DNA of 64,000 nt from Mycobacterium noviomagense (GCF_010731635.1 NZ_AP022583.1:3472001-3536000), one strand, 5' to 3'. Counted from the first letter of the stretch, positions 50,137-60,142 are shown. Notes: generated by a model from the letters alone, not told the origin. A program made the numbers and translations.

Positions 50137-50841
50137 GTGCAGAAAGCCCCACGGCATCACTCGGACACAAGCCCGCCCAGGGTGCTGGTGGTGGAGGACT
50201 ACGGCGCCATCCGCGAGATGGTCGTCGAGGCGCTTGCCGACGCCGGATATGTCAGCGGTGGACGGACGGACGGTCGTGGGCTGGAGGACGTGCTGGCCGC
50301 GTTTCGTCCCGATTTGGTGGTGCTTGACGTGATGCTGCCCGGCCGAGACGGTTTCGCCCTCATCGACGTGGTCCGCGGCTACGGTGACACCGGCATCGTG
50401 TTGCTCACCGCCAAAGACGCGCTTCATGACCGCGTACGTGGGCTAGACGCCGGCGCTGATGACTACGTGGTCAAACCGTTCGACGTGGCCGAGTTGGTCT
50501 CGCGAGTGGGCGCAGTGCTGCGGCGGCGAGGACGAGTGCCGTCGGCCATGCAGGTCGGTGACCTTGTGTTGGATGTGGAAGCCGGCGTGGTCAGTCGTTG
50601 CGGTGCAGTACTGGATCTCACCGGCACCGAGTTCAAGCTGCTCACTTACCTCGTCGAACAGCGGGGCCGGACCGTGAGCAAGGATCAAATCCTGGCGGCA
50701 GTATGGGGATACGACGCATACGACGCCAACCTCGTCGAGGTCTATATCAGCGCGCTGCGTCGCAAGCTGGAGGCACACGGGTCTCGGATGCTGCACACGG
50801 TCCGGGGAATCGGCTACCAGTTGTCGGCATGTCATCCATGA
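50137..50841 (+). CDS. OmpR/PhoB-type response regulator
   Basis: A 234-residue regulator: receiver domain with phospho-acceptor Asp64 in VVLDVMLPG, Thr in LLTAKD and Lys in VVKPFDV, then a winged helix (TGTEFKLLTYLVEQRG, AVWGYDAYDANLVEVYISALRRKL). GTG 50137. Followed by its kinase with a 4-bp overlap. Divergent from the PE-PPE-Esx cluster, which makes that cluster a plausible target; inference only. Confidence 0.93.
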   Translation: MQKAPRHHSDTSPPRVLVVEDYGAIREMVVEALADAGYVSGGRTDGRGLEDVLAAFRPDLVVLDVMLPGRDGFALIDVVRGYGDTGIVLLTAKDALHDRVRGLDAGADDYVVKPFDVAELVSRVGAVLRRRGRVPSAMQVGDLVLDVEAGVVSRCGAVLDLTGTEFKLLTYLVEQRGRTVSKDQILAAVWGYDAYDANLVEVYISALRRKLEAHGSRMLHTVRGIGYQLSACHP

Positions 50842-52250
50842 CCGCCACGACCACACCGACTCCGTCGCTGCGCCGACGTGTGACGGTGGCGACGGTCGGT
50901 GTGATCGCGGTCTTGCTGGTCGTGCTCGGCGTGACTATCGACGAGGTGGTCGGCGTGCAGCTCAACCGTGACCTCGAGGCCCGGCTGGACGATGGCATCG
51001 TCCGCGCCGCAAATCTCGTCAAGGCCAAGGTCGGGCCGGCCGAGATCGTCACCCAGCTGCAAGGACGCCAAATCCGGGTGCAGGTGATCGACCGAAACGG
51101 CACCAGCTACGGTGACCGCACGCTCGTACCCGACGCGCCACCGCCGGTGCCGCCGAAGGGACCACCGCCACCGGCGTCCCGCCACGAGCGGACCACCAAG
51201 ACGGTGACGCGCGTTCTGCGTGATGGTTCGAAACTCACCATGGTGGCGAACACGACCGGGATCCATGCCCGCCAGGCCAAGCTGCGGCGCGACTTACTCG
51301 TCGGCGGCGCAGTCACATTGGTAGTGGTCGCCGTGCTGGTCAGGTTCGCGGTTGGACGCGCGCTGGCCCCCCTCCAGCGGATTACCTCAACAGCCCAGCG
51401 GATCACCTACGGTGACCGGGGGCGCCGACTCCGGCCGGACCGGCCGAAAACCGAGCTCGGCCACGCAGCTGCCGCTTTCGACAACATGCTCGACGCGCTT
51501 GAGGACGCCGAGACCAACGCCCGGCAGGCCGCCGAGACCGCTCAGCGAGCCGAAGCGAAGACTCGGCAGTTCCTCTCTGACGCGGCGCATGAGTTACGGA
51601 GCCCGGTGGCCGGCATCCAGGCGGTGGCACAACAACTCACTGCCAGCACCGAAGCAACCAGCGACGCCGACGACGCTACGAGCGCTCGGCGACGCCGATA
51701 CACCGCACTGCTGGCCCGTGAAACTCGTCGCGCCACCAGGTTAGTCTCCGACCTGCTCGACATCGCCAGCATCGATGCGGGGGTTTTGCTGCCCAACGAG
51801 CAGGTTGACCTCGTTGACATTGTCGCCGCCGAGGTGGACCGAGCCGCGATGCTGGCCCCGAGCCTGAGCGTGCGGCTGGTCGGCGACGACGACCAGCTGC
51901 CCATCCGTGCGGATCCCAGCCGAATCGCGCAGATCCTGTCCAACCTGTTGGACAACGCTCGTCGATATACCCCGCCTGGCGGCGACATCACGGTGTGCCT
52001 CGAAACCCGCGATCAAAACGCTGTGGTGACGGTCATCGACTCTGGCCCGGGCATTCCGCAGGCTGACCGCGAGCGGGTCTTCGACCGATTGGTTCGCCTT
52101 GACGACTCGCGGGACCGCGACTCCGGCGGGGCCGGCCTCGGCCTGCCGATCGCCCGAGCACTGGCGCAAGCGCACCACGGCACGTTGGAATGCCTTCCGC
52201 AGCCCTGCGGGGCGGCCTTCCGGTTAACCCTGCCTATGGTGCCGGCATGA
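50838..52250 (+). CDS. sensor histidine kinase
   Basis: A 470-residue kinase: one membrane helix near residues 20-40, a short proline-rich periplasmic sensor (PPPVPPKGPPPP), second helix, HAMP (GRALAPLQRITSTAQ), H-box SDAAHELRSPVAG with His251, N-box LSNLLDNARRY, G1 DSGPGIP and G2 GGAGLGLPIA. I take the ATGA at 50838; ATG 50829 is possible. Signal unknown. Confidence 0.92.
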   Translation: MTATTTPTPSLRRRVTVATVGVIAVLLVVLGVTIDEVVGVQLNRDLEARLDDGIVRAANLVKAKVGPAEIVTQLQGRQIRVQVIDRNGTSYGDRTLVPDAPPPVPPKGPPPPASRHERTTKTVTRVLRDGSKLTMVANTTGIHARQAKLRRDLLVGGAVTLVVVAVLVRFAVGRALAPLQRITSTAQRITYGDRGRRLRPDRPKTELGHAAAAFDNMLDALEDAETNARQAAETAQRAEAKTRQFLSDAAHELRSPVAGIQAVAQQLTASTEATSDADDATSARRRRYTALLARETRRATRLVSDLLDIASIDAGVLLPNEQVDLVDIVAAEVDRAAMLAPSLSVRLVGDDDQLPIRADPSRIAQILSNLLDNARRYTPPGGDITVCLETRDQNAVVTVIDSGPGIPQADRERVFDRLVRLDDSRDRDSGGAGLGLPIARALAQAHHGTLECLPQPCGAAFRLTLPMVPA

Positions 52251-52254
52251 CAAT

Positions 52255-54315
52255 TCACGGAATGTAGAAGCCCCGTATCCGGTGGTAGCGGTGACGGCCC
52301 AATAGGGCGTTCGCCGCTTGAAAGCCCGACATCACAGCGGCCTCGATGCAGCCGGCGTTCATCCCGCAATCGGTCCAATCGCCCGCCAAAACTAAGTTGT
52401 CGTAACCGCTTTCGTCTGGGCGCAGGCGGTACCGATCACTTCCCGGCACCGACTGGACGTAGCGATCCGACGGGTCGATGTTCACGCTCACATGCTGTGT
52501 TGCCAACGCATCGGCGCCACGCCGCCCGTCGACGCCGGCCAGCAGGTGCCAAGCGAAACCACGCTCGGTGCTTGCACGGGGGAAGTAGAGCCGTAGGTGG
52601 TTGTCGAGATATCTGACGGCGTCGGCGCTCACCTGACTTTCGCAGCGGCGGACGTACTCGAGGTTGTCTTCGGTTGTGTTCGGCGGCGTCCGCAACGCGC
52701 CGCAGAAATAGGCGACAGCACCCGGCCGGTCGTCGTCGGGCCAGTCCTCTGCCCACAACGTCTGCGGCATCGACGCCCAGGTATCGAACGGGGCCACATA
52801 GCCGCTTGTGGTCACTCCCGGATGGCGCCACCCTAACGTGGCCTCGTCTGGGCGCAGCCAAATCTGAAATGCCTGAGTGGCGACGGTGCGGACCTTCGTT
52901 GTCATCTCCCGCCACTCGGGTCGATCCGCGATGAGTTCACCGGCCACGACATCCATCATGCCCAGCGACACCGCGAGCACAACATGGTCGAAGTCGGTGC
53001 CCCTGCGCAGCACCCGTGTTTCGGCGTCGTCGCGCTTGTCGAAATGCGATTCCAGCCAAGAGGTTTCGGCGTCTCGATTCAGTTGACCAGCCACCGGCGC
53101 ATTCGGGAAGACCGGAAGGCCGCGCACCATGACGAGCGGTTCGTAATGGTCGACCCCATCGGCGAGGCGCAGCTGTCGTCCCATTGTGATCGCGTCGATG
53201 GCCTGATTCGCGGCATCGAGGTGCAAGGCATCGACGCGATGGAAAAACTCGAACGTGACACCCCGACGTCGCAGCACCTGATACAAGGGGGCGATCACGA
53301 CGTCGCCCATTCCGGCCGTCATCTTCCAAAACAGCGCGCCCTTGTATTGGAACAGCAAGTTGCCCGTCCACAGCACGGCCAGCCCCGCAGCGAACGCGCG
53401 CCGGCTCCGGTCACCGTCGCGGTAGCCGAACACCATGTCGTAAAGCCCACGCACCAACGGGAATTCGAGCACGTCGGGGTGAGCGCCATGACGAAGGATC
53501 CAGTCACCGAAATCCTCGTCGTTGATCGCTCGAAAGCCGCGCGGGTCGGTGACCAAGTTGTCGGCGATCAGCCCGCGGACCGTGGCCGTCAACAGCGACA
53601 GCAGCAGCCACGCCCGCTTGTGGTCGGGGCGATGGTCGTAGTCGAGAGCGACCCGAATCGCGTTGAGAATCCGGTCTACGAGGCCGCTTTCAGCGCGTCT
53701 TGGCGGTGGATCGGCCAGCGCCGCCAGTACAGCCGTCGCGCCGCGGCGCACCACCTCGACCGACCGGATATGCGCCGGCGGATCGGGTGACGTGGAGAGC
53801 ACAAGACCGACTGCGGCTGGCTCACCCATCGAGTCGGTGAAATCGAGTACCAGCTGAAGTGCCCGGCGAAGAAACCCGACAACCGTGAGTTCCCGGCCGG
53901 TGCCCTCAGGTTCGCCCGGCAGTTCGCGGTTGCGGGCGAACCGGCCGAGCCAGACCGACCAGTCGTCCTGTGCTCGGTCGGCCAGGCCGAGATTGTCGGA
54001 CGCGACAATGGCCTGGTCCCAGGTGCGGATCGGTGCCTGCGGATCGGTTGCGGCCCTGTCGAGTTCGGCGTAGCACTGCCGAAGCAGCCAGAACGCGTTC
54101 TCGTAGGAGCCCAGCCACACATGCAGGCCGTGTTCTTCGATCCGCCCGTGTTCGCCCCGACTCGACGCTGCCTTGCCGCCCAGTCGCCAGCCCCGCTGAT
54201 AGACGGTGATCGAATCGAACCGGTCCCGCCAGCCCGGCTCGCTGAGCCGCCAGGCGGCGCTCAATCCGGCCATACCTGCGCCGAGGATGGCCACCCGACC
54301 CCCGGGCCGGCTCAC
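52255..54315 (-). CDS. FAD-dependent oxidoreductase resembling carotenoid desaturases
   Basis: A 686-residue flavoprotein. GTG 54315 overlaps the cyclase stop by 4 bp. Residues 8-20 have the dinucleotide motif VAILGAGMAGLSA; EEHGLHVWLGSYENAF resembles the HVFxGCYxNxF block of phytoene and zeta-carotene desaturases. The C-terminal NLVLAGDWTDCGMNAGCIEAA is the family's FAD-binding end. It is longer than bacterial CrtI (about 500). With a prenyl synthase nearby, it probably oxidises an isoprenoid. The substrate is not known. Confidence 0.85.
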   Translation of the reverse strand: MSRPGGRVAILGAGMAGLSAAWRLSEPGWRDRFDSITVYQRGWRLGGKAASSRGEHGRIEEHGLHVWLGSYENAFWLLRQCYAELDRAATDPQAPIRTWDQAIVASDNLGLADRAQDDWSVWLGRFARNRELPGEPEGTGRELTVVGFLRRALQLVLDFTDSMGEPAAVGLVLSTSPDPPAHIRSVEVVRRGATAVLAALADPPPRRAESGLVDRILNAIRVALDYDHRPDHKRAWLLLSLLTATVRGLIADNLVTDPRGFRAINDEDFGDWILRHGAHPDVLEFPLVRGLYDMVFGYRDGDRSRRAFAAGLAVLWTGNLLFQYKGALFWKMTAGMGDVVIAPLYQVLRRRGVTFEFFHRVDALHLDAANQAIDAITMGRQLRLADGVDHYEPLVMVRGLPVFPNAPVAGQLNRDAETSWLESHFDKRDDAETRVLRRGTDFDHVVLAVSLGMMDVVAGELIADRPEWREMTTKVRTVATQAFQIWLRPDEATLGWRHPGVTTSGYVAPFDTWASMPQTLWAEDWPDDDRPGAVAYFCGALRTPPNTTEDNLEYVRRCESQVSADAVRYLDNHLRLYFPRASTERGFAWHLLAGVDGRRGADALATQHVSVNIDPSDRYVQSVPGSDRYRLRPDESGYDNLVLAGDWTDCGMNAGCIEAAVMSGFQAANALLGRHRYHRIRGFYIP

Positions 54316-57300
54316 CCGAGCAGCGCCCGTGCGCGTGTCAGCTCGGGCCAGGACTGCTCGGGCGGGAAGCGGCCGACCGCGTCGGCCAAAGCGGCGCGCG
54401 CAGATTCCCCGACAAGCTCGAAGTCGTCTGCGGCCGCCCGCAATTCGAAGATCACCGCACCCTGCACACGCGCCAGTTCGACGGCCTCGCGAAGGCCTGA
54501 ATGGCATACCTGCGGGTCGTCGGATGTGTGGGCTTGCACCCGCAGCAGTTCTGAGTCGTAGAAATGCATTTCGGTCTCGTCGGCCAGCTCCAACGCAATC
54601 CGAACTCGGTCACGGGCGGCGTCCTGCCGGCCCGCGGCGCTGAGCAGCCGTGCCAAGACCGCGTCGTAGCACATCAGAAAAACCTTCAGGTCGTAGGCCC
54701 GCCAGGTCTGCACGACCGCGGTCATGGTTTCGATAAGCGCCTGCAGCATCGCGGGGTCGGGCTCGTCGCTCGCCAGCGCAGCGACCGACCGTACGGTGGC
54801 GTCCTGCGTCGCGGCCACCATCATCCATTCGTCGAAGCCGTGCTGCTTGCCCAATTCGGCGAGTTCTGCGACAAGCTCAGCGGCACGGTCCAGTTGGCCC
54901 GCCTCGATGCGCAGCCAGGTCTCCAGCGACTTTCCATAGGCCAGGCTGAACATGCCGTGCGGGAAGCTCAATATTTCGCAGCGGCGACGGGTCTGTCCGA
55001 ATGCGGCTTCGGCTCCGGCCAAATCACCTTCCATGAACCGCGACACCGCAAGGTAGGTGTAGATCGTCGCGAACGGCTCGTTGGGCAAGAACCACGCATC
55101 CTCGACTCGGGGCTCTCCCATCTCGCCGGCCATCGTCGCAGACGCTTCGTTAAGAGCTCGGGCATCCGCGAAATCACCGCGAAACCACGCCAGGCCGCCG
55201 AACAACAGCTTGTTCACCGCACGGGCCCACGGCGGCATGTCGGCCAGCCTGGACCGTAGCGACTCAGCCAGCTTTGTCGCTCGCCGCAGCTCGCCGCGCG
55301 CGGTGTAGTAGCTCCACAGCGCACTCAACGTCGCGTATAGCTGAGGACTGACTCTCGTGCCGATCAACCGCAAGCAGTGCTCGAAATCAGCGGCGGCCTC
55401 GGCGCTGGCATGTCCCAGTGCCACCGATGCGAGAAACCCGCGCTGCAGTCGTAACGCGATTTCATGCTCGTCGCGTTCAGGGCCCGGTGCCGACCGCTCG
55501 ATGTTCTCCACCGCTCGAGCAAGGTAGCTACGGGCCTCGCCGAGAGCGCCACGCTGCCGGGCCACAGCGGATGCATGTTCGTAAGCTGACGCTGCGGCGT
55601 CATACCGCTTGGCCTCTTCGTAATGGTGGGCCACCAAACGCCATTCGGGATTGCCTGTGGTCGACGCCGCCGCCAGCACGTCGCCGACCCGGCCGTGCAG
55701 CCGGCCACGCAGGCTGGGCGGGACCAACTCGGTGGTTACCTCCCGCAGAAGTTCATGACGGAAGCGCCACACGTCATTGCGCACCGGTTGAAGCACGCCG
55801 CTAACGGTGAGTTCGCCAATCGCCTGGTCCAGGTCGTCCTGGGCCAGATCGACGATCGATAGCAGCAAGCCGCGATCGACGACACCACCGACGATCGCAG
55901 CCGCCTGCGCGACAAGGACGGCGTTCCTGTTCGAGGGCAGCCGTGCCAACAGCGCCTCATACAGGGTGTCGGGAACCTGGGTCACCTCTGAATCCACTTG
56001 CTGTTCTAGGATTTTGGCCATGACCTCTTCGATGTAGAGTGGTATCCCGTCGCAGCGGTGCCGCACCTCGTCGCGTGCATGCGACGTCATCGCGGGATCG
56101 AGAGCAAGGATCAGCTCATCGGCTTGCTCGTCGGTGAGCGGTCGCAGATCGAAGATGCGCACATTGTCCGGCCACGCAACATGCTCGCGCCCGGTGACGA
56201 CGACCAGTAGGCGACCGGTGTCCGCGCCGATTAGTTGGTGGACTACTTCTATGGTGTCGGGATCGAACCAGTGCAGATCTTCGATCACCATAAGGGCGGC
56301 CCCGTTGCCCATGCACGCCAGTAGGTAGTTGTAGACGGCGGTGGCGATTTGGCTGTGCAGCTTGCTGCCTTCGACCAGGGCTGGTCGATAACCTGCCTCG
56401 GGCCGTATGGCGAGCACCGGCGCCAACATCGGGACCATCGCCGTCGGATCCAGCCCAACGTGTGTGATTTCTGCTTCGAGTTTCGCGAGCCGCTGGGCCG
56501 GATCGGATGTGGCGTCGATACCGCATCGTCGTTCGAGCAGTTTCCGCACCGGGCGCAGACCCGTGTCGGTGTGAAACGGCGAACCGAACATCTCCAGCAC
56601 GACAGCGTGCGACGCCACAGCCATCTCGATGGCCGCTGCGGCCAAGCGACTCTTGCCGATTCCGCCCTCACCGACGAAAACCACGCCCGGATTTCTCAAC
56701 GTGCCGACCACAGCTTGGGACCAGGCATCACGCAGGTAGTCGACCTCCCGTTGGCGACCGACCAGCGGGCCAAGCGCATGCCTCGTCGGGTCGAGTTCGG
56801 CAACCGCACGATAGTGGCCAACCAAGCCGTCAACTCCCTTGACTGCCTGCGGTTCTCGCGCTTCAAGCTGAAAGCTGTCCCGGACAAGTCGTGCGACCGC
56901 ATCGGACACCGCAACAGTGCCGGGCTGGGCCAGGCTGCATATCCTTGCCGCGAGATTGGCGCCGAGCCCGTAGACGTCGTCCTGCTCGGTGTCCAGATAG
57001 ACCAGACCGCGGTGGATGCCGACCCGCACATCGATATCGAAGCCGAACCGCCGGCGAACCCGTTCACTCAGCGCAGCCACGTCGTTGGTGATGTCGAGGC
57101 CGGCCCGTACCGCTCGTCCGACATCGTCTTCATGCGGTGTGGGATGGCCGAACACCGCCAGCAGCCCGTCGCCCTTCGTGGAACCGATATGGCCGTCGTA
57201 GCGGTTGACGTTGCGCAGCACCTCGTCGCGGTAACGCCCGACGACCGTGCGGTAGGTCTCCGGTTCGATCCGGGTCGACAGGGCGGTTGAGTCCACCAGA

Positions 57301-57503
57301 TCGGCGAACATGATGGTCAGCCGCCGGATCGTTCCGCCGCCGGCAGGAGTGGCCAGCAGTTCCTCGGCGTCGAGGTTGTTGTCGTCGACTTCGAGTACCC
57401 GCCCGGCGAGCGCGTTGGCGGTGGCGCGGTCGCCGCGGTTGATCGCTTGTACTGCGCGGTCAAGCAATTCGTCGATGGTCGGGGCGGGCGTGTGACCGTT
57501 CAC
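54312..57503 (-). CDS. class III adenylyl cyclase fused to AAA-type NTPase and TPR region
   Basis: A 1063-residue multidomain protein. A short helical N-terminus is followed by a cyclase domain (about 60-235): metal-binding Asp in MFADLVDST and KGDGLLAVFG, adenine-binding Lys in STKGDG and Asp in DDVYG, and N-x3-R in GANLAARI. All catalytic residues appear present. NTPase: Walker A GEGGIGKSRLA, Walker B MVIEDLHWFD. The rest is TPR-like helices. No LuxR helix-turn-helix. GTG 57503. Probably makes cAMP under control of NTP binding. Odd neighbour of isoprenoid genes. Confidence 0.88.
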   Translation of the reverse strand: MNGHTPAPTIDELLDRAVQAINRGDRATANALAGRVLEVDDNNLDAEELLATPAGGGTIRRLTIMFADLVDSTALSTRIEPETYRTVVGRYRDEVLRNVNRYDGHIGSTKGDGLLAVFGHPTPHEDDVGRAVRAGLDITNDVAALSERVRRRFGFDIDVRVGIHRGLVYLDTEQDDVYGLGANLAARICSLAQPGTVAVSDAVARLVRDSFQLEAREPQAVKGVDGLVGHYRAVAELDPTRHALGPLVGRQREVDYLRDAWSQAVVGTLRNPGVVFVGEGGIGKSRLAAAAIEMAVASHAVVLEMFGSPFHTDTGLRPVRKLLERRCGIDATSDPAQRLAKLEAEITHVGLDPTAMVPMLAPVLAIRPEAGYRPALVEGSKLHSQIATAVYNYLLACMGNGAALMVIEDLHWFDPDTIEVVHQLIGADTGRLLVVVTGREHVAWPDNVRIFDLRPLTDEQADELILALDPAMTSHARDEVRHRCDGIPLYIEEVMAKILEQQVDSEVTQVPDTLYEALLARLPSNRNAVLVAQAAAIVGGVVDRGLLLSIVDLAQDDLDQAIGELTVSGVLQPVRNDVWRFRHELLREVTTELVPPSLRGRLHGRVGDVLAAASTTGNPEWRLVAHHYEEAKRYDAAASAYEHASAVARQRGALGEARSYLARAVENIERSAPGPERDEHEIALRLQRGFLASVALGHASAEAAADFEHCLRLIGTRVSPQLYATLSALWSYYTARGELRRATKLAESLRSRLADMPPWARAVNKLLFGGLAWFRGDFADARALNEASATMAGEMGEPRVEDAWFLPNEPFATIYTYLAVSRFMEGDLAGAEAAFGQTRRRCEILSFPHGMFSLAYGKSLETWLRIEAGQLDRAAELVAELAELGKQHGFDEWMMVAATQDATVRSVAALASDEPDPAMLQALIETMTAVVQTWRAYDLKVFLMCYDAVLARLLSAAGRQDAARDRVRIALELADETEMHFYDSELLRVQAHTSDDPQVCHSGLREAVELARVQGAVIFELRAAADDFELVGESARAALADAVGRFPPEQSWPELTRARALLG

Positions 57504-58018
57504 AGTTCAACGTCGGGGATCGGCAGGATCTGCTGCCCCGGCGGGGTGCCCGCCGGGGTGATCGCGGTGAGCCGGACTTCGCCGGTGTAGGCCCTGCCGC
57601 TGAGGTCCGGGTTCATGACAGCAATTTGGAACTGCGTGGCCCCCGCGTCCAATACCGGGGGGATGAACTTGATCTGGTTGTTCGGGATCACCGTCGATGG
57701 ATCACCCACCTGCGTGAATGACGTGGTGACCTCGATATTGCGCCGGTATTTCGGATCGGCTGCCACCGGGATCGGTTCCGACGGTGCCGGTGCCGCATCC
57801 CATTTCACGCTGAAGCCCGGTCCCGATACGGCGGCTTGAACCCACGCCGCCCAGCCCTGCACCGACAGAGCCCACAGGCGGTGCATCGCCTTGATGCGAT
57901 CGTCGAGATTGTATGCTCCGGCGTCGATCTCCTTGGCCGCCGCCTTTGCGGTGGCCGCAATCTGATCCAGCACTTCCTGCGCGACGGTGAGCGGCTTTTG
58001 GGACGGCTGTTCGGTCAT
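57500..58018 (-). CDS. unknown protein with helical N-half and beta-rich C-half (172 aa)
   Basis: A 172-residue protein of unknown family. Residues about 10-65 form amphipathic helices rich in Ala with Trp/Leu (DRIKAMHRLWALSVQGWAAWV); residues about 90-172 alternate like a beta sandwich (IEVTTSFTQVG, FQIAVMNPDLSG, VRLTAITPAG). Overlaps its neighbours by 4 bp on both sides. The product of 59453 has the same two-part layout. The helical half is phasin-like, which could mean binding to a lipid surface; inference. Confidence 0.7.
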   Translation of the reverse strand: MTEQPSQKPLTVAQEVLDQIAATAKAAAKEIDAGAYNLDDRIKAMHRLWALSVQGWAAWVQAAVSGPGFSVKWDAAPAPSEPIPVAADPKYRRNIEVTTSFTQVGDPSTVIPNNQIKFIPPVLDAGATQFQIAVMNPDLSGRAYTGEVRLTAITPAGTPPGQQILPIPDVEL

Positions 58019-59370
58019 GCGTCACCGCCGGGCGTGCCGTCGTCTGGCGGTTGGCTGAGTGCCTGGATGAGTCGCCATGGCGCACTTGCTATCTCTGCGC
58101 CCACGTCTTGGGTGTAGGTGACCAAATCGTCAACGGTAAGTTGGTTTTTCCACCACTTGGTGGACAGTTGCAGGTTCTTGTCGGCGAGGTCCTTGAGGCA
58201 GTCGATCCACGTTTGGGTTGTCGTTGACGCCACGGAGCCGCCTGTCGTCGGCTTCTGCGGTCCCGTAGACGGTTCGGTACCGGTGGACGCCGTCGTTGTA
58301 GCCGATGCCGGCGACTGCTGCCAGGGCACCGTGTCCGCCGGTGGGTTCGCGGCGTTACCGAAGATCATCTCCGCGGCCTGCGACGCATATCCGGCTGGGC
58401 AGACGAACATCGCTTGTGCGGCCGGCCACAGACCGTTGATATGGACGATCTTGCGCGTGCGCACCCACACCCCGGGGTTGCCGGTCGCCCACATCTTGAT
58501 GAAGCCCCGGTCGACCGTGATCCAGCCGTCACCGGGTTCCGGCAGCCCGGACTTATCGAGGTCATACTGCAAGACCGCCTGGTCGCCAGCAGGGTCGCTC
58601 TTGTAGTACTTCAGCGGGGTGACCATGCGGGGCCAGCCGTGCTGACAGTCCAGGCTGACCGTTTCCAGCACCCGGCTCCAGCCGTTGGGAAGCAGGTCAG
58701 GAACCTGCTGGTCCATCTCACAGAATGCGTGCGGATAGTTTCGGTGCCAGTTCAGCGGATCGACCACATCTTTGAGGTTTTGCAGGTATATGTCCGACCG
58801 CCCGAAGCTGGTGTCGATCACCACGCACTCGTACCCGTCGACCCACTGCGTGGAGGGGATGCAGCGGGGCACGGCAGCCACGTCAGCCGACAGCAAGCCC
58901 TGCACGACGGCTCTGCGGACCACACGGTCGAAGTCCCTGGCGGCCTCGAATTCGGCATAGAGAAGCCGCAGCAAGGCGTCCCCGGTCTCGAGGTTCCCGC
59001 CGGTTTCCTCTTCGTAATCCGGGCCGGCCAGAGCAAGTGCGCGCCCCAACATAGACTCGGGTCGAAGAGTCATCTCCTCGAATCGCGGTGTGTGGCAAAG
59101 GGCTCCGATGACGTAAACGAGCCGAGACAGCTCCGGAACAGTCAGCCGATCCTCACCCTGCACGATGTCGGCCAGCGCCCGTTCGGGGTCCGGAATCGCG
59201 TCTTCGGTGCGGCGGCCGAACCTCTCCATGAGGTTGCCGAACCAGCCGGGGCTGCGGGCGGTGATAGGCAAATACCGTCCGGCGGCGTGGGCGACGGCAC
59301 GGCTGTCAAATTCGGATGTCGCGGGATCCAGCGCACCGTAAAGCGCCATCAGGGAAGGCAGAGCCGCCAT
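58015..59370 (-). CDS. unknown protein, possible START/SRPBCC-like lipid-binding domain (451 aa)
   Basis: A 451-residue protein. ATG 59370 has AGGAGGAG just upstream. The first 170 residues are helical and acidic. Residues about 180-345 alternate in strands (ECVVIDTSFGRSDIYLQNL, PLKYYKSDPAGDQAVLQYDL, VWVRTRKIVHINGLW) with a long closing helix (WPAAQAMFVCPAGYASQAAEM), as expected for an SRPBCC lipid-binding fold. A Thr/Ser linker and a Trp-rich C-terminal helix pair follow. First gene of the minus-strand operon. No family recognised with certainty. Confidence 0.7.
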   Translation of the reverse strand: MAALPSLMALYGALDPATSEFDSRAVAHAAGRYLPITARSPGWFGNLMERFGRRTEDAIPDPERALADIVQGEDRLTVPELSRLVYVIGALCHTPRFEEMTLRPESMLGRALALAGPDYEEETGGNLETGDALLRLLYAEFEAARDFDRVVRRAVVQGLLSADVAAVPRCIPSTQWVDGYECVVIDTSFGRSDIYLQNLKDVVDPLNWHRNYPHAFCEMDQQVPDLLPNGWSRVLETVSLDCQHGWPRMVTPLKYYKSDPAGDQAVLQYDLDKSGLPEPGDGWITVDRGFIKMWATGNPGVWVRTRKIVHINGLWPAAQAMFVCPAGYASQAAEMIFGNAANPPADTVPWQQSPASATTTASTGTEPSTGPQKPTTGGSVASTTTQTWIDCLKDLADKNLQLSTKWWKNQLTVDDLVTYTQDVGAEIASAPWRLIQALSQPPDDGTPGGDA

Positions 59371-59452
59371 TGCTCCTCCTGGGGCCGTCTGCGCAGCTAG
59401 CATACCCAGATGCGGGATTAGCCGGTGGCAATTCGTCGAAGGGCAGCACGGC

Positions 59453-60142
59453 GTGGATCGCGAGATGGACGGCAATCGCAACAGCAGCGACCAGGGAACA
59501 ATCAGCGATCTGCCGTGGGCCTCGGTTTTCGATCCTGCCGCAAACGCCCGCGCGCTGAGCGCTATTCAGGCCGAAGGCTTTCGGGCCGCCAGCCGGATCG
59601 TCGACCGATTCGTGCGAGCAGTGGGGACGCCAGAGCGACAGGCAGCCAACGGCGCGGTGAACGCCACCGACGACGGTCAGGCGGAGATGCCCGAATGGGA
59701 ACGGCTGACTCGGGCGTGGTGGTCGCTCTATGGCCAATTTCTGCTTGGCTCAATGCCTTTCGCCGCCCGACAAGGCAGCGGAACGGTGACGCTCGATCTC
59801 AACAAGCCCGACGCGACGGGCGCCCTGAACCTCGAGGCTCCGGTGGGCGGTGCTGCCAGTGCCGAGGTGTGGCTGCACAACCGGGGACCCGAAGACCGGC
59901 CGGATGTTCGGCTGCGCTGCAGTGATCTGCTCAGCCACGACGGTGACGTGATTGGCACCGACGCGGTGCTTATCGACACCCCCGTCGTGCCAATGCCGCG
60001 ACGATCCAGCCGTGGGGTGACGATCAGAATCGATGTTGCACCGCAGACGCGGCCCGGCGTCTATCGCGGCACCGTGCTGGCAAGCAGTCACCCCGATCTG
60101 TGGCTTTCCGTGCAACTCACCGTCCGCCTGCCAAGCACATGA
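59453..60142 (+). CDS. unknown protein with helical N-half and beta-rich C-half (229 aa)
   Basis: A 229-residue protein of unknown family. N-terminal helices (ALSAIQAEGFRAASRIVDRF; PEWERLTRAWWSLYGQF) resemble the amphipathic part of the 57500-58018 product. The C-terminal half alternates as an Ig-like beta sandwich (GTVTLDLNKPDATG, AEVWLHNRGPE, GVTIRIDVAP, LWLSVQLTVRLP). Divergent from the 451-aa gene with an 82-bp gap that must hold both promoters. Its stop overlaps the prenyl synthase start (ATGA). Confidence 0.7.
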   Translation: MDREMDGNRNSSDQGTISDLPWASVFDPAANARALSAIQAEGFRAASRIVDRFVRAVGTPERQAANGAVNATDDGQAEMPEWERLTRAWWSLYGQFLLGSMPFAARQGSGTVTLDLNKPDATGALNLEAPVGGAASAEVWLHNRGPEDRPDVRLRCSDLLSHDGDVIGTDAVLIDTPVVPMPRRSSRGVTIRIDVAPQTRPGVYRGTVLASSHPDLWLSVQLTVRLPST

